Shown here piece by piece: positions 42,880 to 52,361 of a stretch of 64,000 bases of DNA (positions are counted from its first letter, which is position 1; each line of letters begins with the position of its first letter). The stretch is taken from positions 1 through 64,000 of the forward strand of contig NZ_LGHL01000128.1 in assembly GCF_001908205.1 (NCBI RefSeq), read 5' to 3'. Below the pieces are notes generated by a model. It ran no database searches. It was not told where the DNA came from and saw nothing but the letters and a program-made list of their open reading frames with translations. A program made the translations under genes and the position numbers. This stretch comes from Bradyrhizobium sp. NAS80.1 (GTDB lineage Bacteria; Pseudomonadota; Alphaproteobacteria; Rhizobiales; Xanthobacteraceae).

Positions 42880-44238
42880 TCACTCCGCCGCCGTCAGCCG
42901 ATGCACGTTATCGGCGATCTCCTTCGGCACCGGCGCGGTCCACGGCGCGCCGCGGCGGCGCTTGACGTCGACTTCCATCCAATAGGTTTCCCAGCCCCGG
43001 GTCGGTCCGATGCCGTCCATGGTCGCCGGTCCCTGGATGCTGCGCGCGTTAGCTTCGTCCAGAAACAGCATCGGCTTCTCGCCGCCGGCGACCTTCTCGA
43101 TCTCCTGCCGCAGCAGGCGGCGATACTGCACGATCGCCTTGTCGCTCTGGCCGAGATGCTCCTTGGTGCGGTCCTGGATCGCGCCCATCGACTCCACCGC
43201 CCACTGGTCGTGGACATTGATGTCGTTGCCCATGCCTGTATAGGTCGCCGTCTGCTGCTCGTGCGGATCGAAGCCGTAATCGTTGGTCTTGTTCTTGCGC
43301 GACTTGTAGTCCGGTAGCTCATAGAGCTCGAGCCGCTGGTCGCGCATCTTCTTCTTGTCGACCGGGTTCGTGTAGCTGGTGAAGATCGCGTACCAGTAGC
43401 AGTTCTCGTCGTCGACCGGCACGTGCCACTGCGTGATCGTCATCTCCGTGCTCATGGGGATGACGAAGCCGTGCGGGAAGAGCTGGTTGGTGACGCGCAC
43501 ATGGGTGCGCTCCTCGTCGATCTCGCGCAGCGCGATCAGCCGCAGGCCGTATTCGGTGTGCTCGACATTGATGATCGGGCGGTCGTATTCGCGCAGGATC
43601 TTCGTCATCGGCAGATCCGAGCCGGCGGAGGCGCCGCGGAATTGCTTGCCGTAGGCGGTAGAAGTGTCCTCGTCCTCGAAGAAGCGATGCAGGTAGGAGG
43701 CGTGCGCGGGATCGATGCCGACTTCGAGCGCCTGGAGCCAGTTGCAGGCCATGTGGCCCTTGAACGCAAAAGTGTGCGTGCCCGGCGCAACAAAGCAGTC
43801 GATCTCCGGGAACGCCGGCGGCTCACCCTCGCCGAGATAGGCCCAGAGGATGCCGCTCTTCTCCACCACGGGATAGGAACGCTGCCTGATGTTCTGGCAG
43901 AGCTTCGAGTCCTTCGGCTCGGCCGGCGTCTCGATGCACTGGCCGGTCGCGTCGAACAGCCAGCCGTGGAAGGCGCAGCGCAGGCCGCCATGCTCGAGCC
44001 TTCCGAAGGCGAGGTCGGCGCCGCGATGGGCGCAGTGGCGATCGATCAGGCCGTAGCGTCCAGTCTCGTCGCGGAACAGCACCAGGTTCTCGCCGAGCAG
44101 TCTGACGGGACGGATCGGCCGCTCGCCCTCGAGTTCATCGACCAGCGCCGCCGGCTGCCAATAGCTCCGCATCAGCTTGCCGCAGGGTTCCTTCGGACCG
44201 GTGCGGGTGATCAGGTCGTTCTGCTCCTGGCTCATCAT
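42880..44238 (-). CDS. Rieske aromatic-ring oxygenase, alpha subunit
   Basis: A 452-residue oxygenase. The Rieske [2Fe-2S] centre is CAHRGADLAFGR... to CAFHGW (C-x-H and C-x2-H), and the mononuclear iron site reads EVGIDPAHASYLH, with the bridging Asp and two His ligands. The length and pattern are of the phenoxybenzoate/phthalate-4,5-dioxygenase type that works as a single-subunit oxygenase. No reductase or ferredoxin gene is in the neighbourhood, so electrons must come from another partner. It is the first gene of an operon with a glutamine-synthetase-like ligase, divergent from an IclR regulator. The substrate is unknown. Confidence 0.9.
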   Translation of the reverse strand: MMSQEQNDLITRTGPKEPCGKLMRSYWQPAALVDELEGERPIRPVRLLGENLVLFRDETGRYGLIDRHCAHRGADLAFGRLEHGGLRCAFHGWLFDATGQCIETPAEPKDSKLCQNIRQRSYPVVEKSGILWAYLGEGEPPAFPEIDCFVAPGTHTFAFKGHMACNWLQALEVGIDPAHASYLHRFFEDEDTSTAYGKQFRGASAGSDLPMTKILREYDRPIINVEHTEYGLRLIALREIDEERTHVRVTNQLFPHGFVIPMSTEMTITQWHVPVDDENCYWYAIFTSYTNPVDKKKMRDQRLELYELPDYKSRKNKTNDYGFDPHEQQTATYTGMGNDINVHDQWAVESMGAIQDRTKEHLGQSDKAIVQYRRLLRQEIEKVAGGEKPMLFLDEANARSIQGPATMDGIGPTRGWETYWMEVDVKRRRGAPWTAPVPKEIADNVHRLTAAE

Positions 44239-44299
44239 GGCGGTCGCGTCCTTCTCGATGAGGATCGTTGTCGATCAGGTCAGCGGAGCACGTTTTTCT

Positions 44300-44450
44300 T
44301 CGCCTCGCCCCGCGTGCGGGGAGAGGCCGGATCGCATCGAAAGTTGCGATCCGGGTGAGGGGGACTCTCCGCGAGGGAAATCATCACCGTCCCTGTGGAG
44401 ACTCCCCCCTCACCCCACCCTCTCCCCGCAAGCGGGGCGAGGGTGCGTGA
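44300..44450. repeat. palindromic repeat, family A
   Basis: CCTCGCCCCGCGTGCGGGG and CCCCGCAAGCGGGGCGAGG are the ends; GGTGAGGGGGACTCTCC and GGAGACTCCCCCCTCACC form the inner pair. It lies in the 333-base divergent gap between the Rieske and IclR genes, on the Rieske side. Confidence 0.85.
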
Positions 44451-44489
44451 GACCGGGCTAACCTAACCGAAACTGCCCAAAGCGTTTTG

Positions 44490-44514
44490 TTCGCCTATTG
44501 AACGAATGGGCGAA
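44490..44514. promoter_or_regulatory. candidate IclR operator
   Basis: TTCGCC (44490-44495) and GGCGAA (44509-44514) are inverted arms around a 13-base centre that holds TTGAACGAA. It lies 58 bases before the IclR start and upstream of the repeat that precedes the Rieske gene. IclR-family regulators of aromatic pathways bind dyads of this size. Confidence 0.5.
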
Positions 44515-44571
44515 TTATGACATGACTGGGATCGACAGCAAGCACTATTTTGCAGGATTGTCCCGAGGACC

Positions 44572-45357
44572 ATGCCCAAGCTGAAGCGGAGCGAGACCGA
44601 CGAGCGCGCGACGGATTTCGTCGAGAGTCTCGATCGCGGCCTGCGCCTGCTTCAGTGCTTTGGCGCGACGGCGGGCCCGATGACGCTGAGTGACCTTGCC
44701 CGTGCCGCCGATCTGCCGCGCGCCACCGCGCGGCGCATGCTGTTCACGCTCCAGCGTGGCGGCTTCGTCAGCGGCGACGGCAAGCTGTTCTCGCTAACGC
44801 CACATGTGCTGACGCTTGCGGCATCGTATTTGCGATCGAGCCAGCTCGTCGCCGTGCTTCAACCCGTGCTCGATCGCATCGCAACCGCCGCGCAGGAGAT
44901 CTCCTCGCTCGCGGTGCTCGACGGCGATGACGTCGTGTTCATCGCGCGCGGCGGCCCCACGCGGGTGTTCTCGGGCGGATTGGAGATTGGCTATCGCCTC
45001 CCGGCCTTCTGCACCTCGGTCGGCCGCGCCATGCTCGGCCAGCTCGACGATTCCGATCTTGCTGCACGGCTGAAGGCGATGAAGCGGGAGGCGCTGACGC
45101 CGCAAACGGAGACCGATCCCAAGGCGCTGCTCGCGCGCATCATCGCCGACCGCGCACAGGGTTACTCGCTGGTCGATCGCGAGGCCGAGCCCCATTTCCG
45201 CTCCATCTCCGTTCCGGTGCGCCGCTACGACGACACCATCGTCGCCGCCATCAACATGGGCGCCCATGTCGACCGTGTGCCGACGGCCGAGATGATCGAC
45301 CGCTTCCTGCCGTTGCTGCGTGATGGCGCCGGGTCGGTGCGCTCTCAATTGCTGTAG
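44572..45357 (+). CDS. IclR-family regulator (PcaR/PobR-like)
   Basis: A 261-residue regulator. The N-terminal winged helix reads MTLSDLARAADLPRATARRML, and the C-terminal effector domain has the PcaU/PcaR pattern around GGLEIGYRLPAFCTSVGRAML and SLVDREAEPHFRSISVPV. This subfamily senses aromatic or beta-ketoadipate-pathway compounds. It is divergent from the Rieske/glutamine-synthetase-like operon and very likely controls it. The start at 44572 follows AGGA (GAGGACC). Confidence 0.9.
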   Translation: MPKLKRSETDERATDFVESLDRGLRLLQCFGATAGPMTLSDLARAADLPRATARRMLFTLQRGGFVSGDGKLFSLTPHVLTLAASYLRSSQLVAVLQPVLDRIATAAQEISSLAVLDGDDVVFIARGGPTRVFSGGLEIGYRLPAFCTSVGRAMLGQLDDSDLAARLKAMKREALTPQTETDPKALLARIIADRAQGYSLVDREAEPHFRSISVPVRRYDDTIVAAINMGAHVDRVPTAEMIDRFLPLLRDGAGSVRSQLL

Positions 45358-45540
45358 GTGGTAATCCCGTAGCGTACGTCGCGTGTCACGACGTCGCGTG
45401 CCTTGGCTTCAAAGAACCGTTAACGCCAGTTGCGTGGCGAATGACGTGTTCCGGCTTTCTTAACGGCTTCACGGGCACGATTGATTGGTTGAATTCATCC
45501 AACTTCCGAATTGCCACGCAACAGCCGCTGATTGTATCCC

Positions 45541-47763
45541 ATGATCTCTCGAGACACAGGTGGAGCGATCGAACCGCAGATACGTCACCTGGCGTTCGTG
45601 GTCGCGGCTCTCACGGCGTTGCTTCTTGCCGCACCGCTCTTGCCGATCGTGCATTTCTTCACGCCGCTGTCCTACCTGCCGGTGCACACTGCGCTCGAAT
45701 TCACCGCCATGGCGGTGTCGCTGATGGTGTTCGGACTCGGCTGGAATCTGCGCGGGGAGAAGCTCAACAGTCACATCGTGCTGCTCTCCGCGGCCTTCCT
45801 TGCCGTGGCGGTGATCGATTTCGCTCACGCCATGACCTATCCCGGCATGCCGTCGGCGCTGGGCGAGAGCGGGCCGCAGTTGACGATCGAGTTCTGGCTT
45901 GCCGGCCGCGCATTCGCCGCGCTGGCGCTCATCGCTGTTGCGCTTCTGCCAGCGCGTAGCTGGGCGCCGAATACTGCGGTCGCTGCCGTGGTGGTCGCGC
46001 TCGCGGCCAGCGCACTGGTGTGGTGGATCAGCCTCGCCCATGGCGACATGCTGCCGCGGAACGTCACGTCGAACGGCAGCCTGACCGCCTTCAAGATCAG
46101 CGCCGAGTGTGGCCTGGCCGGAACCTATTTCCTCGCAGCGCTGCTGCTGCTGCGCCGGCGCAAGAGCTGGCGGAATGCCAACCTCTGCTATCTTGCTGCG
46201 GGCTCCTGGGTGCTCGGGCTTGCCGAGCTCATGCTGACGCTCTACGTCAGCCCCGGCGACCTCCTGAACCTGCTCGGGCACGTCTACAAAGCGGTCGCCT
46301 ATGCCATGCTCTACCGCGCGCTGTTCGTCGCCGGCGTGGTGGCGCCGCAGCGGGCGTTGACGCGCAGCAGGGGCGAGCTTGCCTATCTCGCGCATCACGA
46401 TGCGCTGACGCGATTGCCTAACCGTCGCATGATCGAGATGCGGCTCGCGGCGCTGCTCAGCGATGCCGCCGGCCCCCAGGGTTCGCTGTTGCTGCTCGAT
46501 CTCGACGCCTTCAAGAACGTCAATGACAGTCTCGGGCACGCAGCAGGCGACGAGCTGTTGCGCCTCGTGGCCGAGCGGCTCCAGCTCGGATTGTCGTCGG
46601 AGGCGCTGCTCGGGCGCGTGGGCGGCGACGAGTTCGTGGTGCTGACGCCCGGCCTGCTCGACGATGTCGCCATTTCCGAGCTCGCGCAGGGCCTGATCGA
46701 TGCGCTGGTGTCGGTCTTCGTGCTCAGCGGCGGCCAGGAGATCTACATCGGCACCAGCATTGGCATCTGCCGCTTTCCCCGCGACGGCCGCACCGTCGAC
46801 CAGCTAGTCCGCAATGCCGATGCCGCGCTCTACGAGGCCAAGGCCGCGGGCCGCGGCGTGTTCCGTTTCTACACCCCCGCGCTAACCGAGGCCGCGAACA
46901 GGCGTGTCAGCCTGGAAAGCCGCCTGCGTCGCGGCCTCGAGCGCAACGAGTTCCTGCTGTACTACCAGCCGCTGGTGAACGCGACCGACGGTCGCCTCAA
47001 CGGTGTCGAGGCGCTGCTGCGCTGGGCGCCGCCGGGCGAAGGCGTGATTCCGGCGGGGGCATTCATCAAGGTCGCCGAGGATACCGGCTTCAGCATCGCG
47101 CTCGGTGAATGGGCGCTGCGCGAGGCCTGCCGTCAAATGAAGGATTGGCGCGCCGAAGGCCTCGCGCTCGACATCATGGCGGTGAACCTGTCGTCGCAGC
47201 AGTTCCAGCGTCCGGACGTCGCCAGGACGATCGCCGGCGTGCTGGCGGAAACCGGTCTCGAGCCGCAGGCGCTGGAGCTCGAGATCACCGAGAGCAGCCT
47301 GATGGCACAGGGCACCGATGTCGAAGCCACGCTCGCCGCGCTGAATGAACTCGGCGTCAAGCTCGCGATCGACGATTTCGGCACCGGCTACTCGTCGCTC
47401 GCCTATCTGAAGCGCTTTCCGGTCGACAAGCTGAAGGTGGACCAGAGTTTCGTCCGCGATATTCCCGATCATGCCAAGGGCATGGAGATCTGTGCCGTGG
47501 TCGTCAATCTCGGCAAGGCGCTCGGGCTCGAGGTGCTGGCCGAAGGCGTCGAGACCGAGATCCAGCTGGCGCATCTGCGCCGCCTCGGCTGCGACTCCGT
47601 GCAGGGTTATCTCCTTGGCCGGCCGATGCCCGCCGAGGAGATGGCCGCCCAGCTCCGCGGCAACGCCGCCTCGCTGCGACGGTTGCAGCTCGTTGCGAGC
47701 GCAGCGGCAGCGCCGGCCGTGCCGGGCATGGAGCGGACGGAGCTGAACGCTCGATCCGCGTGA
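45541..47763 (+). CDS. membrane GGDEF-EAL protein with MASE3-like sensor
   Basis: A 740-residue cyclic-di-GMP enzyme. The N-terminal membrane sensor (about 15-265) has eight or so hydrophobic segments and the pattern [21 protein letters not shown] seen in MASE3 domains. The diguanylate cyclase domain has the intact motif GRVGGDEF, and no RxxD inhibitory site is evident. The phosphodiesterase domain has intact VEALLRW, ENSL-type [20 protein letters not shown] and KVDQSFV motifs. Both activities are therefore possible. ATG 45541 was chosen; a TTG lies nine bases before. The ribosome site is weak. No operon partner. Confidence 0.9.
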   Translation: MISRDTGGAIEPQIRHLAFVVAALTALLLAAPLLPIVHFFTPLSYLPVHTALEFTAMAVSLMVFGLGWNLRGEKLNSHIVLLSAAFLAVAVIDFAHAMTYPGMPSALGESGPQLTIEFWLAGRAFAALALIAVALLPARSWAPNTAVAAVVVALAASALVWWISLAHGDMLPRNVTSNGSLTAFKISAECGLAGTYFLAALLLLRRRKSWRNANLCYLAAGSWVLGLAELMLTLYVSPGDLLNLLGHVYKAVAYAMLYRALFVAGVVAPQRALTRSRGELAYLAHHDALTRLPNRRMIEMRLAALLSDAAGPQGSLLLLDLDAFKNVNDSLGHAAGDELLRLVAERLQLGLSSEALLGRVGGDEFVVLTPGLLDDVAISELAQGLIDALVSVFVLSGGQEIYIGTSIGICRFPRDGRTVDQLVRNADAALYEAKAAGRGVFRFYTPALTEAANRRVSLESRLRRGLERNEFLLYYQPLVNATDGRLNGVEALLRWAPPGEGVIPAGAFIKVAEDTGFSIALGEWALREACRQMKDWRAEGLALDIMAVNLSSQQFQRPDVARTIAGVLAETGLEPQALELEITESSLMAQGTDVEATLAALNELGVKLAIDDFGTGYSSLAYLKRFPVDKLKVDQSFVRDIPDHAKGMEICAVVVNLGKALGLEVLAEGVETEIQLAHLRRLGCDSVQGYLLGRPMPAEEMAAQLRGNAASLRRLQLVASAAAAPAVPGMERTELNARSA

Positions 47764-47941
47764 TCCCAAGATGGGTTGGCGCCCCTCGATCTCGGCGCGT
47801 GCCGTGACCGAAACTGCAAGGCGTGACCCGCCAGGCCACAAGCGATAGCGGAATTGGCGACGGACGTGGCGGGTTAAGCTTCGCTATCCCGCCCAACGCC
47901 GTTATAATATCGCGCAACACCAGAGACCCGGGAGGACAGCC

Positions 47942-48274
47942 ATGCAGCACACCATGGTTCCCAGTGATCGCGTGGAGCACGTCGCCGTCATCGGGCGCGA
48001 CGGCATGAAGCTCGGCACGATCGAGCGACTGATGCTCGACAAGGTGAGCGGCACGGTCGCCTATGCAGTGATCAAGACCGGCGGGCTATTCGGCACCCAC
48101 CATCATTATCCGGTCCAGTGGAGCGCGCTGCGCTACGATCCGGCGCAGCAGGCGTTCCGGGTCGAATTGATCGAGGATGACCTGCGCAGCGGCCCCTGCG
48201 AGTTCGACGGCGATGCCTTCGACTGGGGCGATCGTTCGCAGCCCTATGCGCACCCGAATTACTGGTCGATCTGA
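47942..48274 (+). CDS. PRC-barrel domain protein
   Basis: A 110-residue protein with one PRC-barrel domain (about 8-85): HVAVIGRDGMKLGTIERLML and AYAVIKTGGLFG. The domain occurs in photosynthetic reaction-centre H subunits and in RimM; small stand-alone forms are common in rhizobia and often linked to stress or envelope functions. GGAGG lies seven bases before the ATG. No operon partner; no specific role can be given. Confidence 0.85.
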   Translation: MQHTMVPSDRVEHVAVIGRDGMKLGTIERLMLDKVSGTVAYAVIKTGGLFGTHHHYPVQWSALRYDPAQQAFRVELIEDDLRSGPCEFDGDAFDWGDRSQPYAHPNYWSI

Positions 48275-48359
48275 CGGAGCGATTGCGGCAGGCTTCGCGC
48301 GTTGACCCGCGCGCACGGGTCGCGGTGCGCCAGCGCGTTCGCTGTGTCAAAAGGTAAAA

Positions 48360-50093
48360 ATGCCGCATGACACACCCCTCATCGCCACCATCGTCGTTGG
48401 ACTTGGACTAGCTTTCGTACTTGGAACTATTGCGCAGCGGTTCCGCGTGCCGCCGCTGGTCGGTTATCTCCTTGCCGGTGTTGCGGTAGGCCCCTTCACT
48501 CCCGGCTTCGTCGCCGATCAGCCGCTCGCGACCGAGCTTTCGGAGCTCGGTATCATCTTGCTGATGTTCGGCGTCGGCCTGCATTTCTCGCTTCAGGATC
48601 TGCTGAGCGTTCGCAACATCGCCGTTCCCGGTGCCGTCGTGCAGATCGCGGTGGCGACTTTGACGGGTCTCGGCTTCTCGCTGCTGATGGGCTGGAGCGC
48701 CACCGCCGGTCTCGTGTTCGGACTGGCCTTGTCGGTCGCAAGCACCGTCGTACTGCTTCGCGCGCTGCAGGAGCGCCGCCTCATGGAGACCGATCGAGGG
48801 CGCATCGCCGTCGGCTGGCTCATCGTCGAGGACCTCGCGATGGTTCTCGTGCTCGTGCTGTTCCCGGCGATCGCGAGCCTTCAGGGCGGCGCGGATGGCA
48901 AGCCGACGTTCGAGCCGCTCGCCGCGCAGCTGGGCCTCGGGCTTGCCGGCGTCGTGATGCTGACCATCGTCAAGATCATCGTGTTCATCGGATTGATGCT
49001 GGTCGTGGGCCGCCGGGTGATCCCCTGGATCCTGCATTACATCGCCCATACCGGCTCGCGCGAATTGTTCCGCCTTGCCGTGCTCGCAATTGCGCTTTGT
49101 GTCGCGTTCGGGGCGACAAAGTTGTTCGATGTCTCGCTGGCGCTGGGGGCGTTCTTCGCCGGCATGATGCTGCGTGAGTCGCCACTCAGCGCACGCGCCG
49201 CGCAGGAATCGCTGCCGCTGCGCGATGCCTTCGCCGTGCTTTTCTTCGTCTCGGTCGGAATGATGTTCGATCCGGCGAGCGTGGTCCGCGAGCCCTGGCC
49301 GCTGGTGGCCACGCTCGCGATCATCATGCTCGGCAAGTCGATCGCCGCGTTCCTGATCGTGATCCTGTTTCGCCATCCGGTCGCGACCGCACTGACGATC
49401 TCAGCCAGCCTGTCGCAGATCGGCGAGTTCTCCTTCATCCTGGCCGAGCTTGGCGTCGCCTCTCAGATCCTGCCGCGGGACGGCCGCGACCTGATCATGG
49501 CCGGAGCGATCCTCTCCATCATGCTCAATCCTCTGATGTTCGCGATCGCCACCTGGCTCGCGCGGCGTCTCGATCCGCGGCGGAATTCGTCGGAAGCGGC
49601 AGCCGCAGTGCCTGAACCGATCCGGACCACCGACCTGACCGACCATACGATCGTGATCGGCTATGGTCGCGTCGGGGCGCTGGTCGGCGACGCCTTGAAG
49701 CAGCGGCAACTGCCCTTTCTCGTCGCCGAGGTCGGGGAGGGGGCGCTGGCGAAGCTGAAGCAGGGCGGCATCGAGATCGTGATGGGCAACGCCGCGCAGC
49801 CCGAAATTCTCAGCGCCACCAATCCGTCGCGGGCGCGGCACCTCGTGATCGCGATCCCCGAGGCGTTCGAGGCGGGACAGATCGTGCAGCAGGCGCGCGC
49901 GGCCAATCCGGATATCCGCATCATCGCGCGAGCGCATGCGGATGCCGAGGTCGATCATCTCAAGGGGCTGGGGGCGGATGTTGTCATCATGGGCGAGCGG
50001 GAAATCGCGCGCGGCATGATCGAGGAGCTGGAGAGGAGATATCCGGATGCTGCCGAAGATCCCCACGCGCTCGCGGTTGGTTCGGTCGCTTGA
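48360..50093 (+). CDS. ybaL: CPA2-family cation/proton antiporter (YbaL/KefB-like)
   Basis: A 577-residue inner-membrane protein. About twelve membrane segments span residues 5-400 with the CPA2 blocks FRVPPLVGYLLAGVAVGPF, LGIILLMFGVGLHFSL and VSLALGAFFAGMMLRES. A C-terminal RCK/TrkA-N domain starts at TIVIGYGRVGALVGDAL with the nucleotide motif GYGRVG. Such proteins exchange K+ or Na+ for H+ and are gated by nucleotides. The length is normal for YbaL (about 560). The next small gene overlaps its end by 47 bases. Confidence 0.92.
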   Translation: MPHDTPLIATIVVGLGLAFVLGTIAQRFRVPPLVGYLLAGVAVGPFTPGFVADQPLATELSELGIILLMFGVGLHFSLQDLLSVRNIAVPGAVVQIAVATLTGLGFSLLMGWSATAGLVFGLALSVASTVVLLRALQERRLMETDRGRIAVGWLIVEDLAMVLVLVLFPAIASLQGGADGKPTFEPLAAQLGLGLAGVVMLTIVKIIVFIGLMLVVGRRVIPWILHYIAHTGSRELFRLAVLAIALCVAFGATKLFDVSLALGAFFAGMMLRESPLSARAAQESLPLRDAFAVLFFVSVGMMFDPASVVREPWPLVATLAIIMLGKSIAAFLIVILFRHPVATALTISASLSQIGEFSFILAELGVASQILPRDGRDLIMAGAILSIMLNPLMFAIATWLARRLDPRRNSSEAAAAVPEPIRTTDLTDHTIVIGYGRVGALVGDALKQRQLPFLVAEVGEGALAKLKQGGIEIVMGNAAQPEILSATNPSRARHLVIAIPEAFEAGQIVQQARAANPDIRIIARAHADAEVDHLKGLGADVVIMGEREIARGMIEELERRYPDAAEDPHALAVGSVA

Positions 50094-50307
50094 CCTAATC
50101 ACGCTCGATGGCCGGATCTACCACTTTTCGCCCCCGTCGTTGTTGCAGCGCTTGTTGCGGGGCGCGTTCGCGCATGCGGAGACGATTGCGATCTCCGCGG
50201 CCATTCTCGCGCTGATCTATATCGCGGGCTTCGCCGCCGAAGCGCTCGACCGTTCCGTGTTTGACGCGTGCAATGATCGGCTCGCGCGGTCGGTTGGGAT
50301 GTCCTAG
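50047..50307 (+). CDS. small membrane protein overlapping the antiporter gene
   Basis: An 86-residue frame whose ATG lies 47 bases inside the antiporter gene, after AGAGGAG with good spacing. It has one clear membrane segment (about 46-66, IAISAAILALIYIAGFAAEAL) and basic flanks. The ribosome site and the membrane segment argue for a real gene, while the overlap and unknown family argue for caution. If real, it could be a small partner of the antiporter. Confidence 0.5.
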   Translation: MLPKIPTRSRLVRSLDLITLDGRIYHFSPPSLLQRLLRGAFAHAETIAISAAILALIYIAGFAAEALDRSVFDACNDRLARSVGMS

Positions 50308-50321
50308 ACAGGAAGTGCCTT

Positions 50322-50399
50322 CGTAGCCCGGGTGAGCGAAGCGATACCCGGGACGTGTTGCCAAGAGTCCCGGATGTCGCTTCGCTCATCCGGGCTACG
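50322..50399. repeat. palindromic repeat, family G
   Basis: CGTAGCCCGGGTGAGCGAAG and CTTCGCTCATCCGGGCTACG are inverted ends around CCCGGGAC and GTCCCGG. It lies between convergent genes and could terminate both. Confidence 0.8.
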
Positions 50400-50409
50400 C
50401 ACCTCGCCT

Positions 50410-51090
50410 CTACCGCTCCGCCGCCTCGCGCTCCATGTCGCGGCCGGCGAGATCTTCGCCCTGCATGTTGGCGTACTCGCGCGCCATTTCGCGCATCAAG
50501 AACTTCGCCGGCACATCGTGATAGGTGCCGCGGTCGTTGACATATTGCATGTAGGCGCGGCCCGCGCCGTCGAAGGGATGCAGCAGCGCATCGGTGTGGC
50601 CGTCGAAATCGAGCGGCGCCACGCCGACCTTGGCGCAGAGCGTGTCGTTGAAGGTCGGCGTCGCCTTGCGCCAGGCGCCGTCGACATAGACCTCGGTAAA
50701 GCCGTGCCAGGTGAACATGTCCGTGCCCATGCTCTGGCGCAGCTTCTCGGTGGTGAGATGGTTCTTTACATCGGCAAAGCCGACGCGGGCCGGAATGCCG
50801 TGGACGCGGCAGGCGGCGGCATAGAGCGCGGCCTTGCCGACGCAATAACCTTGCCCGGCGGCGAGCACGCTCGAAGCACGAAAGGTCTCCGCGACGCGCA
50901 TGCTGACATAGGGATTGTAGCGGATGCCGTCGCGCACCGCCTTGTAGAGCACGCTCGCCTTCTCGCGATTGCTCGCATCGGCGCGCACGGCGGTCTCGGC
51001 GAATTGCCGCACGGCGGGATGATCGCTGTCGATGTACTCGCCGGGATCGGTGTAGAGGCGGCGGATGGTATCGGGGAGGAGCTCGGTCAT
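50410..51090 (-). CDS. transglutaminase-like cysteine protease-fold protein
   Basis: A 226-residue cytoplasmic protein of the transglutaminase-like family. The catalytic Cys is in GQGYCVGKAAL, His in WHGFTEVYVDGAWRK and Asp in ATPTFND, the usual order. Related bacterial proteins are proteases or peptide hydrolases more often than cross-linking enzymes. No signal peptide. It appears monocistronic between a repeat and the VanA-like oxygenase gene, with no clue to substrate. Confidence 0.85.
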   Translation of the reverse strand: MTELLPDTIRRLYTDPGEYIDSDHPAVRQFAETAVRADASNREKASVLYKAVRDGIRYNPYVSMRVAETFRASSVLAAGQGYCVGKAALYAAACRVHGIPARVGFADVKNHLTTEKLRQSMGTDMFTWHGFTEVYVDGAWRKATPTFNDTLCAKVGVAPLDFDGHTDALLHPFDGAGRAYMQYVNDRGTYHDVPAKFLMREMAREYANMQGEDLAGRDMEREAAER

Positions 51091-51195
51091 TGCGGCAGAC
51101 TAGCAGGCAAGCGGCGTCAGTTGCAATTCGACAAGTGCGATCCCCTCTTAGGACTTTGAGCGGCGCGGCGACTCCTGACCGCCGCGCCGCTCGGA

Positions 51196-52260
51196 TTACG
51201 CGGCCTGCGCTGCGTTCTTCTCCGCCTCGATCCGCCGCGACAACGCCCAGCGGAAATAGGTCAGCGGCGCATCCGCGCCGATGGCAAGCAACTGATAGTC
51301 TGGATCGGCATCGAACACCTTCTGCTGCGCTTCGATGATGTCCTTGTCCTCATTGAACCCTTCTTCCAGCGAGTGCCGCAGCGAGAGCGTGATGTTCGGA
51401 TTCTCGATGTCGAAGTCATGCAGGTAGTTCCAGAAGAAGTGAGTCGTGCTGCGCGTCTCCGGAGTCATGAACTGCGCGTTGCGGTATTGCCGCGTGCCCG
51501 GGACCGCGACGCCCTTCTCCGCACCCTTGCCGGCCGGCGCAAACAGGGTGTCGAGCGTGAAGATGCCGGGGATCAGCATGCGGCCGATATTCCGCCGGTC
51601 GATTCTGTCGGTCTTGTTGGAAATGACTTTCTTGTGGTAGGGCGGCGGCTCGGCGTTCATGTGCCAGCGCTCGACGCGGAAACCGTCCTCCAGTTTCTCG
51701 ATCGCGACCGGCTTGGTCTTGTAGGCGTATTCCTCCGAACCACCGAGCGTGTTGGTGTGCACGAAGGCCAGGTGAGCGAAGTCGCTCAGATTGTCGACGA
51801 TTAAAAGCCAATTGGCCTTGTAGTGCATGTAGCCGGGCAAGCCGCGCCACCGGGAATCGGTGAGAGGCGGATAGTCGAGGATCAGGTTCGGATCGGCCTT
51901 CTCGGGATCGCCGGTCCAGATGAAGATCAGATTGTAGCGCTCGACCACTGGATAGCTGCGCACGCCGAGCTTTGCCGGAATATTGTCCTGGCCGGGAATC
52001 TGGATGCATTTGCCGTCGGCATCGAACTTCATGCCGTGATACATGCAGCGGATGTCATCGCCCTCGATCCGGCCCATGGAGAGCGGCGCCGCGCGATGGC
52101 AGCAGCGATCGTCGAGCGCGACGACCCGCCCGCTCGCGCCGCGGTAAAGCACAATTGGTCGCTCCAGGATCGTGCGGGCGAGCTTCTTGCCGTCGATCAA
52201 TTCGTGATTCCACGCTGCGACGTACCAGGTGTTGTAGAGAAAGATCCCGTCGTGGTTCAT
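51196..52260 (-). CDS. Rieske oxygenase of the VanA type
   Basis: A 354-residue oxygenase subunit. The Rieske centre is CCHRAAPLSMGRIEG... to CMYHGMKF; the iron site reads DNLSDFAHLAFVHTNTLGG, which closely follows vanillate O-demethylase VanA. It is near the usual length (about 350). A VanB-type reductase is not adjacent. Divergent LysR with a dyad in the 101-base gap. Likely an O- or N-demethylase acting on a methoxy-aromatic such as vanillate; vanillate would link feruloyl-CoA-derived vanillin to protocatechuate, but the substrate is inferred. Confidence 0.88.
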   Translation of the reverse strand: MNHDGIFLYNTWYVAAWNHELIDGKKLARTILERPIVLYRGASGRVVALDDRCCHRAAPLSMGRIEGDDIRCMYHGMKFDADGKCIQIPGQDNIPAKLGVRSYPVVERYNLIFIWTGDPEKADPNLILDYPPLTDSRWRGLPGYMHYKANWLLIVDNLSDFAHLAFVHTNTLGGSEEYAYKTKPVAIEKLEDGFRVERWHMNAEPPPYHKKVISNKTDRIDRRNIGRMLIPGIFTLDTLFAPAGKGAEKGVAVPGTRQYRNAQFMTPETRSTTHFFWNYLHDFDIENPNITLSLRHSLEEGFNEDKDIIEAQQKVFDADPDYQLLAIGADAPLTYFRWALSRRIEAEKNAAQAA

Positions 52261-52277
52261 GTCGTCCTCCCTGCCGG

Positions 52278-52296
52278 ATGATCCAATTTAGATCAT
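52278..52296. promoter_or_regulatory. candidate LysR site before the VanA-like gene
   Basis: ATGATC (52278-52283) and GATCAT (52291-52296) are perfect inverted arms around a seven-base A/T-rich centre, CAATTTA. It ends 66 bases before the LysR start and begins 18 bases before the oxygenase start. Confidence 0.5.
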
Positions 52297-52361
52297 GGGC
52301 ATTCGCCCGAGAACGCGTTTTGTCTGGACACACTGTACCGGCGCATGGACAATCGCTGGTC

